A stretch of DNA of 64,000 bases from the NCBI RefSeq assembly GCF_008831285.2, contig NC_045150.1:62001-126000 (forward strand), read 5' to 3'. Positions within the stretch are counted from its first letter, which is position 1, and each line of letters begins with the position of its first letter. The stretch comes from Nymphaea colorata. Lineage: Eukaryota; Streptophyta; Magnoliopsida; Nymphaeales; Nymphaeaceae. Under the pieces are notes generated by a model. That model ran no database searches. It was given only the letters and a program-made list of their open reading frames with translations, and was not told the origin of the DNA. Made by a program: the position numbers and the translations under genes. Of this stretch, positions 1 to 9,764 are shown in pieces.

Positions 1-758
1 AAAGGACTCGTCACAGAGCCACCAAAACTCAAAACGAAACCTGGCGCGCCTGGTATCAACCCTATCCCGAAGAAGGGAAAGGAGCAGCGAAGCATGATCA
101 GACAAGTGTCTTGGTCCTAAAACCAAGGAGAACAAAGGAAAAACAGAGAACGGCTCAGGCGAGAGGAAGACACAATCCAACCTACGGAGAATGGGAGGAA
201 TCCTATTGTTGGACCAAGTGAACTCACCATTATTCAGAGGCACGTTAAAAGACTGAACTCTTCAATGAACGAGCAAAAAGCAGAAATAAATGGACCAGAA
301 GTGACAAAGGAGGATGAATCAGCTGGGCTAAGCAAACAATTAAAGTCTCGTACCAAAAGTCAAGGCGAATGAGCAAGCTGACGAGCATGATGTAGCTCAG
401 CCCATAGCTGGTCACACAAAGCCCCAACGCAAGGGCCGTAAACCACAGTAACTAAGACCAAACCAATGGGCCAGAGACCACTGAGAGAGGCTGAGATAAA
501 GTACCTACCAACATACACAACAACACCTGTAAGAGGTGGAGACCAAGCCAATAGGATGCCGCCAACGGCCCCATCAGCAGGTAAGAACCTAAAGGACAGA
601 TGACGCAACAAAGTATAAACACAAACATGAGAGATCACAAACAGCTTAGTCTCAACCACGATAAGCATTGAAGGTTCATGTTGACAAACCCAAGAAAAGA
701 GATATCTAGGCTGATAACAAGCACTCAGGCCCCGCACTCTCCAGCATGCAACCCTCAT
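1..758 (-). mobile_element. LINE (L1-type) ORF2, N-terminal endonuclease domain, degraded and cut by window edge
   Basis: Read on the minus strand from 758, the translation opens with MRVACWRVRGLSACYQ and soon shows VVETKL. This is the usual start of the apurinic-type endonuclease of plant L1 LINEs (WN-RGL, then ETK). VVYGP and a short RDFN segment near 340-360 follow. A change of frame near 255 leads into NGEFTWSN, RRLDCVF, then SDHASLLL and FRFEFWW at the window edge, which match the end of the family's endonuclease domain with its catalytic SDH histidine. At least one stop (near 360) and one frameshift break the frame. The usual GDFN has become RDFN. The reverse transcriptase would lie to the left, outside the window. 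The element is old and inactive in this region. Confidence 0.8.
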
Positions 759-1153
759 GGGTAAACCACACGAAGCGACGTACGCCTGGCCATCGTAGCC
801 GCACCGGGAGGGAGGATGGAGGCTGCGGAAGCCCCAATCCTACGCAATTTCCTCCGCAATCTGGCAAGGCTAGAATGGGAGGCAGGCGCAACAGCGACCA
901 CAAAAGAAGAACATAGGAAATCAAGTTTCTCCTGTGGGAGATAGACCTTAAGAGCGGGAAGCACATTTGAAAGAGAAATGCCTAGCTCAACATCTAACAA
1001 GAGAGAGACAGGTGGCAACCCATCGGGCAAGAAGGGACTAACAACAGGTCCAGTGGTGGGACCAGGCAACTGAGTAGGAGAGATAAGAGAGGACAAGGGT
1101 GTGTTACTAGTGGACAAAGAATCAGGACGCAAGGCGGGAGAAGAAGTGTACAC
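755..1153 (-). mobile_element. LINE ORF1 C-terminal fragment overlapping ORF2
   Basis: This minus-strand frame encodes a Ser/Pro-rich stretch and then a basic tail (LARLRRKLRRIG). It stops at a TGA that overlaps the ATG of the endonuclease ORF in the arrangement ATGA. Plant L1 LINEs often have a low-complexity ORF1 tail that runs directly into ORF2, so position and overlap support an ORF1 remnant. I see no intact CCHC zinc knuckle or DUF4283-like core. The open frames from 1154 to about 2500 on both strands are Ser/Pro/Leu-rich low-complexity translations and probably represent decayed ORF1 and 5' leader. Confidence 0.5.
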
Positions 1154-2759
1154 ATAAGGAAGTGGGGGAGGGCAGGGCTAACACTGTGGAGGGGTAGGCA
1201 GGCGGGGTTGCGAGGACAGCCGCGACTAAGTCCAGAAAGCATTACATGAAAGGAAGGCAAGTCGGTGGTAAAGCTACAGCCAAAGGAAACAAAAGGAAAC
1301 CTGAGCAGGTGAGTGAAGGAGAGGGTCCTGGGAGGTAGAGGGGGGCAGTAACAAGGATAAAGAGCAAGGAACAGGCAACAGAGGAGGATGGGCTGACTGG
1401 GGTGATGAAACACTAATGATCAAGACAATAGAGGCCGCAGTCGACAAAGAGCGAGCAACAACTGCAACCTCAAGGGGACGACCCCCAGCAAATGGGCAGA
1501 CAGTTGACTGTGACGGTGCAAAGAACCGGACGTGGCCAAGATCAGACTGAGCAGCAAGCAGCACCGGGTGGGGGCATCCCGAGGTGGACGCGTGCGAACC
1601 CCCACCTCGCAGAGAAGAAAAAGGAAGGGGCAAGCAAGGTACCTCAGGGGAGCACGGTAGAGAGGAGGCAGGACTCTGTGAGGAAGGCGAGTCTGGCTCC
1701 AGTGGTGAGGGAAGCAAGTGCGGGAGCTGTGACGGTGGGAGCTCGGCAAGTGAAGAACACTGGTGCAACAAACCACCTGGGTCGAAGAAGGCAGACCCCG
1801 TGTGCCAGGAAAAGCAGGCCCAGGCCAAGGAAGTCTGATAGAGCCAAAGAAAATAGAGATAGCAACTGAAGAAGGCGACAGAGAAGTACCTGGTAGAGGA
1901 ACTAGAACCCAAAAGGAGGAAGCAACCGCTGCAAAGCCATGCCGCCGACCAAAAAGTCGCGGATCATTCTGACAAGCAGGAAAACAACAGCGAGCATGAT
2001 GGCCTGACGACCGTTCAAGGAAGCACACCTCTGACACCACCACTGGCCCCATCTGACGTGGATAGAAGCGACAGACCGAAGAATGTGATGAAGCTTGGAA
2101 GCACGATGGGAAGAGGGGACACACCAAGGTGAGGGATTGACCTACCGACAGAGATCACCTTGGGGAGTCTCGGCCGCAAGGAACAATCACCCATCTGCAA
2201 AAGGAGAAACCAACAGCGTGCAGGTGGGAGGAATACTTGGAAGAGGCTGCAAGCATCTTGCAGCTGAAACGAGCTGGCAAAGACACAACAGAAGATGGTA
2301 GACTACCAACTGAATGACAACACCAAAGCCTGATGGACCCCCTCAGGCGAGCAAAGAAAACTGATCACATCACGACAAAGCAAGCGATTAAGGGTGGGGA
2401 GGTGGGGGGGGGGGGGGTTACTTGGCTTGATACCACAGAGATTGGTACCACTAACCTAAGCTCACTGGGGTGGTCACAAAGGCGGAGGAGGAGGGAGGGT
2501 GGCCATCACACCAACCCTCTGCACGAACAAAGTGGCCGGTCCAAAGCAACGAAGCCAATCACATGTGTGTGCCCACCCACTGCCAAGGCAGCTGCATCTG
2601 AGCCCGGTTGGCCCCGTAGGCTGGTGAGACACAACTTAGAGCAACGTGAGAGCAAGGCACCGAAAGAGGACCAGTCAGCTAACAAAATGCTCCAAAGGAC
2701 GGTGAGGAGAGCACAAGCTGTAAAAGACATTTCATCGAACAGTTGCCGCATAGCTCCAA

Positions 2760-3095
2760 AGAGGTGAGGAGACGGGAGGTGAGTAGACGGGCGGAAGACC
2801 GAGATGCGCGGCAGGTCAGCAGATGGGAGGTGAGCAGGCAAGCAGGCGAGCAAGTGGGAGGCGGGCGAGCAGGCGGGAGAGTAGGTGAGGAGACGCGCGA
2901 GCGGGTGGGACAGATGGGCGGGAGAGATGGGCGAGAGGAGACGGGCGGGAGAGACGGGCGGGAGGAGTTGGGCAAGAGGAGATAGGCGGGAGAGACGGGC
3001 GGGAGGAGACGGGTGGGAGAGATGGGTGAGGAGACGGGTGAGGAGATGGGCGGGAGGAGACGGGCCGAGAGAAAGAGAGAGAGACGAGAGAGAAA
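2760..3095. repeat. Purine-rich GC minisatellite
   Basis: Imperfect tandem copies of short units such as GGGCGGGAGAGACGG and GGAGACGGGTGGGAGAGA fill this stretch. Almost every base on the plus strand is a purine, broken mainly by CG steps. The open frames over it on both strands (Arg/Gly-rich, or Ser/Pro/His-rich) are products of the repeat and not genes. It sits at the presumed 5' side of the LINE and ends in an AGAGAGA run. Confidence 0.85.
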
Positions 3096-3299
3096 GCCAG
3101 AGATGTGCTAGTACTTTGCTTGTTAGCATGACTCATGCTGCCTAACTGCATTATGTTAAAAAGTAGGGCCACTATTAAATATAGTTAAATATACACAAGG
3201 CAACAGGCTGTCGTTTGGCAACACAACCCAAAATATTGAAACAGATTCATGAAACGTAGCAACGCATACTTATATTACTGTTTCCATAGCTATACCAAT

Positions 3300-3301
<2 letters not shown>

Positions 3302-3370
<69 letters not shown>
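3302..3370. repeat. (TA)n microsatellite
   Basis: An uninterrupted run of about 34 TA dinucleotides. It is likely to be length-polymorphic and prone to forming hairpins. Confidence 0.98.
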
Positions 3371-3373
<3 letters not shown>

Positions 3374-6300
3374 TTTCTGTTTGTCCCTTTCAACTGATAC
3401 CCACCGTCGGAATATAGAACATTGAGCACCCATTTCACAAGTCCATGTTTCATTCGAATCTGGAGCAACATGTATATTGTACCACTGGAGTATGACCGAG
3501 TATTAATATAATCTAGATCTGGGATCCATTATTTTGTATCAGCTACGTATAGTACCAGATCCTTTGGAAGGTGATATGGTATCAGCTCAACCTTGTGGGC
3601 CTGTGGCCCACCATTAATGCAATATAATGTGTCCTATATCTTCATTTGCAAAATCTGACTGAGTCTTCTTCTGTAGTTCAATTCGTACTTGGACAAAACT
3701 GGGTTTCATCCCAACCACTCCTAATTCAAACCATAAATATTTAATGTGGAATTTGCTACCCATGTTTAATCAACTTATGTCCTACAGCTTTAAATCTCGC
3801 AACGTCAGTCGTTCCATCCGATCCAATGGTACAAAATATGGTGACAATTTGAGTACTTGTGTTTTTTTCTTTCGTACTGAAAATATGTTTTACCAGCTGC
3901 CAACGGTTTAATTTGAGTCATTAATTACAAACCTTGATACAACATCTACATCACATTCATGGGATCAGATTGATTTATAAAATAGATTATGCAGAGTGAT
4001 ATATATGTTATTTCATCAGGTTGGGAGAATATTTTTAAACCAGTATATGTATGTATGTATATTATTTCTTCAAAATCAAAATAACTTGTACAAAGGCTAA
4101 TAACTGTGACCTTTCTCTCTTTCATAAGTAAGAAGTAAAAAAATCAAAATTTCGAAAGCAAGGCCAATTTTGGTAGTAAATTGGGAAAATTAGGTTCTTG
4201 GGTATTGTAACATGAAATTTTTTTGGACTTTATTTAGCTGACCAAAAAAATATGGTTGTCACAGATTAGTAAAATTGTGCCTCATGTGTTCACCCTTCAT
4301 GAAATTATATATTAACCTAAAGAGCTGTTTAACAATGGGAATACCATGTGAGTGTAACATAAATAATCTGTCCCAAAAATTGAGGATATTCATGAAATCA
4401 CTTACTAAAATCAGACTGAATTGACCGATTTAAATCTAATCAGATCGTTTTCAATTCGATGGAAGATCTGATTAGAAAGCCTCAAAGAATCGACAGTTTT
4501 TTTTACATTTAGCCATAAATCGACCAATTCTAAGAGAATCTGTCGTTATTTTTATTTATTTATTTATTTTTTTCAATAAGCTGTTCCTAACACCCTTTCT
4601 TGTGGGTGTTATGGCATACTTAAAGGAGGCCAGTGACCTTATATTATAGGCATTTATGACATTAATAAAGGAGTCAGATGTAATAAATAGAGAAGATGAC
4701 TACCCGTTTCAGTGCTTAGTTAAAGCAGGTGACTTTTTTACTGTAGGCATTTTTTCAATCAGCCCCTCCTTTCCTGCTCATGCTTAAACTTGTAGTAACA
4801 CGAGAACATTTGCGTCAGAAAATCTGTAGCTGGGTTATAAAATTGGACGTGCCCACTTCTTGTTCACACATTTTCTTTCTTATTTTCTCAATCATATTCG
4901 TTCAAAGGCATGTTCCTCTCGCTCTCTCTCCTTCATCCTCTCTCTTTCTCTCTCTCTCTCTCTCCCTCAATCTCTTTTTCTCCATGTATTTTATATGCTC
5001 ATTTTTTATTACTTATCTTTATTTTAGATTATATTGCAAAAAAGGTTATGCCAATTGCCACATCAACTATAGATACTAAATTTTGTCGACAGTTCTTTTT
5101 TTATTCTTTTTCTTATTTCCCATTGTTATGAATTTTATTTAGCACTTTTATTATTTATTGGTTTCTTTTTTTGGAATAATCATGAGACCTATAGCGGTGA
5201 AATGGCTATAGGTCGCTTGCTTTTAATGGCACAACGGTCGGATCAATGAAAAGCTTTTTCACGGACGCAAACATTCCATCAGTAAAACTGTTACAGTTTT
5301 AGTGACGGATTCTTGCACCAGTAAAAACGACAAATATAAAATGTCAAAATCAATTTTCAGTGACATTTATTCTTTCGTGTCACTAAAAGGTTAATTTTTA
5401 TTAACATAATGTCAGAATGTTAGTAAAAGTATCAATGACACTATTTTTACTAACGGTAATGGTAAAACATTAGTAAAACCTTCTGTGGTTTTTTGCTTAT
5501 TTTTATTGATATTTTTTTTGCGTCGATCAAAACTTTTTTTTTTGGGCAGTGTTCATATACCTTGGTTAGCAGAGCCAAAGGGTAAAAATTGGCCACTTTC
5601 TTGAATACCTGGGAATCGTTGAAGGTGCATATTCCCATGTTATATTTAATCTATTAGTTTCTCATGTTTTGATAGAAAAAAATATATATTTCCAACAAGA
5701 GGGGCAGGGTATCAGAGAATGACGATAAAAAAATAAAAAATGGGGGCAAGAGCATTTCCCTTGTCAAACATGATCGAAGTATTTTTCTATTAAAATATTA
5801 TTATTAAGGTATTGTTATTAGGTTAATATATTGACTATTATTGATTATTGTTATTATTGTGTAAAGTGGGAAATATCATTATTTTACAAATTAAAATAAA
5901 AATATATATTTTAATTAATCCAATTCACAAAAACTTGTGATTTCAATTTGATTTAGCCAATTCACTCGATGATAAGCTTTCTGATTCTACTCAAAAACCA
6001 ATTTTGATAACATTACGTAGAACACGTTGTTATATTGATGATGAAATACTCACAAGGCATTCCTAAAAAATAAATATGACAGAAAATATGTGATTAACTG
6101 AAAAGTTAGGCGGAAAAATTAAAGAAAAGGAAACTGCGGTTACTCAGCTTTTACCTCATGTATACGACTTCTCCAGACATAGATATGTTGGATCCATTAT
6201 TATTTAAAAATTAATTTTCAAAAAAAGCTAAACCACGGTTACATAACATTTCATTAACAAAGCTCATGCATGTAGATTCTCAGCTCAGTCTTGTTTGTGT

Positions 6301-7060
6301 TTATGTTTATGTTGAGCTCAACTTAACCCTTTTTTAACTTTTTATGTTTATGTAACTTTAACCTTTCTTTTTTTGCTTACTTGAATTTTGTCGTTCCTTT
6401 GGCAATACAACACACTGGTAATATGGGTATACTACTTTTATTTTTCAAAATTAATTTAAAATATTTAAGTTACTTTGAAATAAAAAGTCTAATATATAAG
6501 CAAACAAAAACATGCACGAGTAGTCATGCGAGAGGTCATGCATATCAACTGATATGTCATGTCATTAAGCAAACTGATATAAACTATTAAAATGTTAAAA
6601 ATAACGTTAAAGCATTACAAAAAATATCAAAACTTTATGAAAAAATTATTTGTGCCTGATGAGTACGGATGTGCGCGCATCAAACACAAACTGTGAGAGA
6701 TGATGCACATGATGCGTGATGCGTGCGCTTCTAATAACATTTGCAGCAACATATGTCTTATAGCTCTTCTAACCTTATAGTTATCTTCACCAACGTGATG
6801 GAATGATAGATTATTTACCAATAGAGCTTGTTCCTTTTTTATTTTTTTTCCTTTTTACGATGAAAAAATGAAGGCTTGATTTATGGGGCACATCATTTTC
6901 GAAAAACTACAATGGATGGCAATTGTCAATTCTACAGATTAAAAGGTGACTAACAAAAATGAAGAAGATAACGAAAGCCCAACAAAGGAAGGCCATCCAC
7001 TCATTGTCTCCCCGTCTCTCTCTCTATCTCGTTCTCTTTGTTTTTCTATATAAGGCTCTT
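3371..7060. other. AT-rich intergenic DNA without a recognisable gene
   Basis: No coding exon was recognised. It contains a CT-rich tract near 4917-4970, several homopolymer T/A runs, and a stretch near 5250-5490 with repeated TTAGTAAAA and GTCACTAAAA-type motifs in both orientations. That stretch could be the subterminal repeats of a non-autonomous DNA transposon. The short open frames here lack family motifs. Confidence 0.6.
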
Positions 7061-7419
7061 CAATATCGTGGTTCTTCCTTCAGATTAACTTCGACCAGTT
7101 TTTGAACCGTGAGTTCTCCAAGGAAGGGCGATTGATTTTTAAGGAGTCAAGGCAGAACAATTTCTTCACGATCAATATTGCTGGGCTGGTAAGGCAAGGT
7201 AACTGCTCCATTTCTCATCTTCAACAATTTTAGGTTACACAATTCACTATTTCATTTTGAAGTGATATAGTGTAGTGTCATTGTTGGGTGAGTAGGAAGA
7301 ATATTTTATATGGTCACCCAACAAGAGAACTGAAGCCCCTGCCCTTACCATTCAAAGCTGTGTCAATGCTTGCACTGACATCTTGGTTTCATGATTTCAT
7401 GAAGATACCAAACTTTTCT

Positions 7420-7725
7420 CCCGAGATGCATAGCACAATATCTTGGCTCTCGCCTAGATGAAGAACGTAGCGAAATGCAATACTTGGTGTGAATTGCAGA
7501 ATCCCACAAAACATCGAGTTTTTGAACGCAAGTTGCATCCAAGGCCCTTCGGCCAAGGGCATGTCTGCCTGGGCATCACGCTATGCATCGCCCCTCTCCA
7601 TACTCTTGTGTTTTCGAAATGGCCAAGGAAGAGCGATGGATTCGCCTTCCCCAAGTTTCAATGACATCGTAGGTTGAAACATTTGGCTTACAATTTGTTT
7701 TGATCGCACAACAAGCGGTGGATTT
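7420..7725 (+). pseudogene. 5.8S rRNA plus ITS2 fragment, decayed
   Basis: The run GATGAAGAACGTAGCGAAAT followed by ACTTGGTGTGAATTGCAG, CATCGAGT and TTTGAACGCAAGTTG is the conserved core of plant 5.8S rRNA. The 5.8S part ends near 7582 at CTGCCTGGGCATCACGC. An ITS2-like stretch follows and ends with ACAACAAGCGGTGGAT at about 7725. No 18S or 26S sequence flanks it, so this is a dispersed fragment and not part of an rDNA array. Many differences from the usual plant sequence are CG to CA or TG changes (for example AATGCAATAC where the standard is AATGCGATAC). This is the pattern left by deamination of methylated cytosine. The small open frames here are chance translations. Confidence 0.88.
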
Positions 7726-9317
7726 CCCATAGCTGATCGAACTGGTAGGCTGCTGAAAGTCCCGCCTTTAATTCAATCTTCATAACCACTACTCTGCTAA
7801 ACCAGCAGCGGAGATACATGGCGGCTGATGTGGGAAGGGAAAAAGTTTGAGTTTTATTGGAAGGGTCATAATCACATTGTGGTGACTCAATAATTAGATA
7901 GGATGCCTAAAAGGGAAAAAGGAATGGACTTTGGCGTCAAAGGGAAAGAACTAGGAAGGGTTTTTCACCTCCTCATAGTATTTTCCACATTACATCAAAT
8001 TCTTGATATATTTTTTTCCACATTACACTTTGATGTATACATTTTTCTTCATCTTTCACTCAAGGGTCGAGAGTTTTCATTACTATTGATGCTGATGTAA
8101 CGTGTGCAGACGGGGAACAGCCTGTTCCGCGTCCTGTGCGATGGCGCGTTTGCGAGAGCCTGCAGTCCCCATACAATACCAACTTCTGTCCACTTGCAGC
8201 CTGTCTTTGTCTTTGACAGCGCAGGCCGAAGGTATCTTTTGTCCTTCACATGGCCGTCCAACCTCAAAAGGACGGCCTGCCTAATTAAGTGCGCCACCAC
8301 TTCATTTTTGCGGATCTCGTGCAAAATATAATCCAAACCGTTTTGGACGGGGCTTTGCTGACCCGAACCTTAATCGCATATTGGTATTTTGAAAACAATA
8401 CGAACGTGCCCAGGAATATAATGAATATTAAAAGAAAAGTTTAAAATGGGATCAGATCTTGGACCAGATTTAAAGTAAATAAAGTTTGATTTTATTTTGC
8501 TAGGGTTGTGAGTACATTGAGGTTTTTGATATATGATGGATTTATATATTTCATTAAAAATGTTATATTCGAAAGAATAAGGAAGAGTATTTTTTTTCTT
8601 GACAAATTGATGAAGATAGTGTTAACTTGTTTATGGATTGGATCTGACATGATCCATTTAAATCAATTCACGCAGTCACCGATCAACTGATTGTGGGGTT
8701 CCTGTACAGGTTTTTAGTGGGGGCCAACTTCTTATTTTTTGAAAATTTTACTGGGCAGAACTAATAAAAAAAAATCATACGTAAATTTGAAAATTTCGAA
8801 ACTTGAGGAAGGGCCATGGCCCCTGCCAGCCCTCCCTTCCCTTCACCCTGGTTGGAGCAGATATATAGTCACTGTCATCTATAAAGTGTACATTTTTCTT
8901 TGTCATCTGCCTAGGGAGTCCAATGAGTTTTCATTAAGAGTGGTGCTCATGAGAATTGAAGCCTCACCATCTGTCCAGCAATCAGGGACCAACTTTTCGC
9001 TACACTAATCTCTTGGTTTTGATAAGTTCATTTCATATTGTAGTGCCAGCACTAGACCTAGGTCTGTGACCGAAGGGCCCTTCAGCCAAAAAACTCCTAG
9101 CTCTAACACTAGCACTGAAAAAAGAAAGAAAGCCTCCTTGACTCAAAAACACTTGGAAAGCTTTGCTTTCGCTGGGGTCAGATTGGCAGGAACAAGCATG
9201 ATTACCCTACCATATACTTCATGGGAAGAAGTGGTATTCCGTGTTGGGCACAACCCTTCCTTTCATATAGTATCAATACACACTCGTGCAGTGCGCAGGT
9301 CCTAGTGGACAAGGTCA
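7726..9317. other. Intergenic DNA, no confident gene
   Basis: A GC-richer island at 8105-8340 follows a splice-acceptor-like GTGCAG and translates for about 75 codons without a stop (reading TGNSLFRVLCDG), but I recognise no family. A second possible exon fragment lies upstream at 7084-7192 (NFDQFLNREFSKEGR, ending at a GTAAGG donor). The two could be leftovers of one gene. Nothing else here supports a gene. Confidence 0.4.
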
Positions 9318-9724
9318 TAGGCGGCATTTGATAGCCTTAATTGTGATTCTATAATTAAAATTCTACATATAATATTCCACCTCAGACTGGAATTAGAATA
9401 AAAATTCCAATTCTATTTTCTCTTTGCGTTTGATAGTGTGGAATTTTTATTCCAAATTTTGACAATGATGTGCGTGATTGATAAACAGGAATTAGAGTTC
9501 TATAATTGATCAATTAAAACCATGTGTCCTAAAGAGAGATGAAAAAATTCTAAAATTCTGGAATCATCATAATTCCACCAACCTAGGATAGAAACTCAAT
9601 TCGGGAATTTTGATTCAAGAATGAACCTATAATCACTAAAACAAAATTCTTTGTTTGATACTGTTAAATTTATCAAAAATTAATTATAGAATTCCACAAT
9701 TCCAGTCTCATCAAACACCTCTTA
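9318..9724. mobile_element. MITE-like inverted-repeat element
   Basis: The left end (TAGGCGGCATTTGATAG, continuing to about 9365) is the imperfect reverse complement of the right end (about 9675-9724, CATCAAACACCTCTTA). The arms are about 50 bp and share the ATTCTATAATTAA core. The element is about 407 bp, AT-rich and without coding capacity, as expected for a miniature DNA transposon with hAT-like GGTGTTTGATG ends. No clear target-site duplication was seen. It ends only 40 bp before the first coding exon of the CPA-synthase pseudogene. Confidence 0.7.
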
Positions 9725-9764
9725 AATAAAGAAATTGCTACATGGTTTTGCAGGTGAAACAAAG

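Noticed and set aside
1274-2127. Minus-strand open frames of 212 and 235 codons
   Set aside because: They overlap each other and consist of Ser/Pro/Leu/Cys-rich low-complexity sequence without motifs. They are best seen as decayed LINE ORF1 or leader.
2506-3172. Overlapping open frames of 80-207 codons on both strands
   Set aside because: They translate the GA/GC minisatellite and its border and show only periodic residues.
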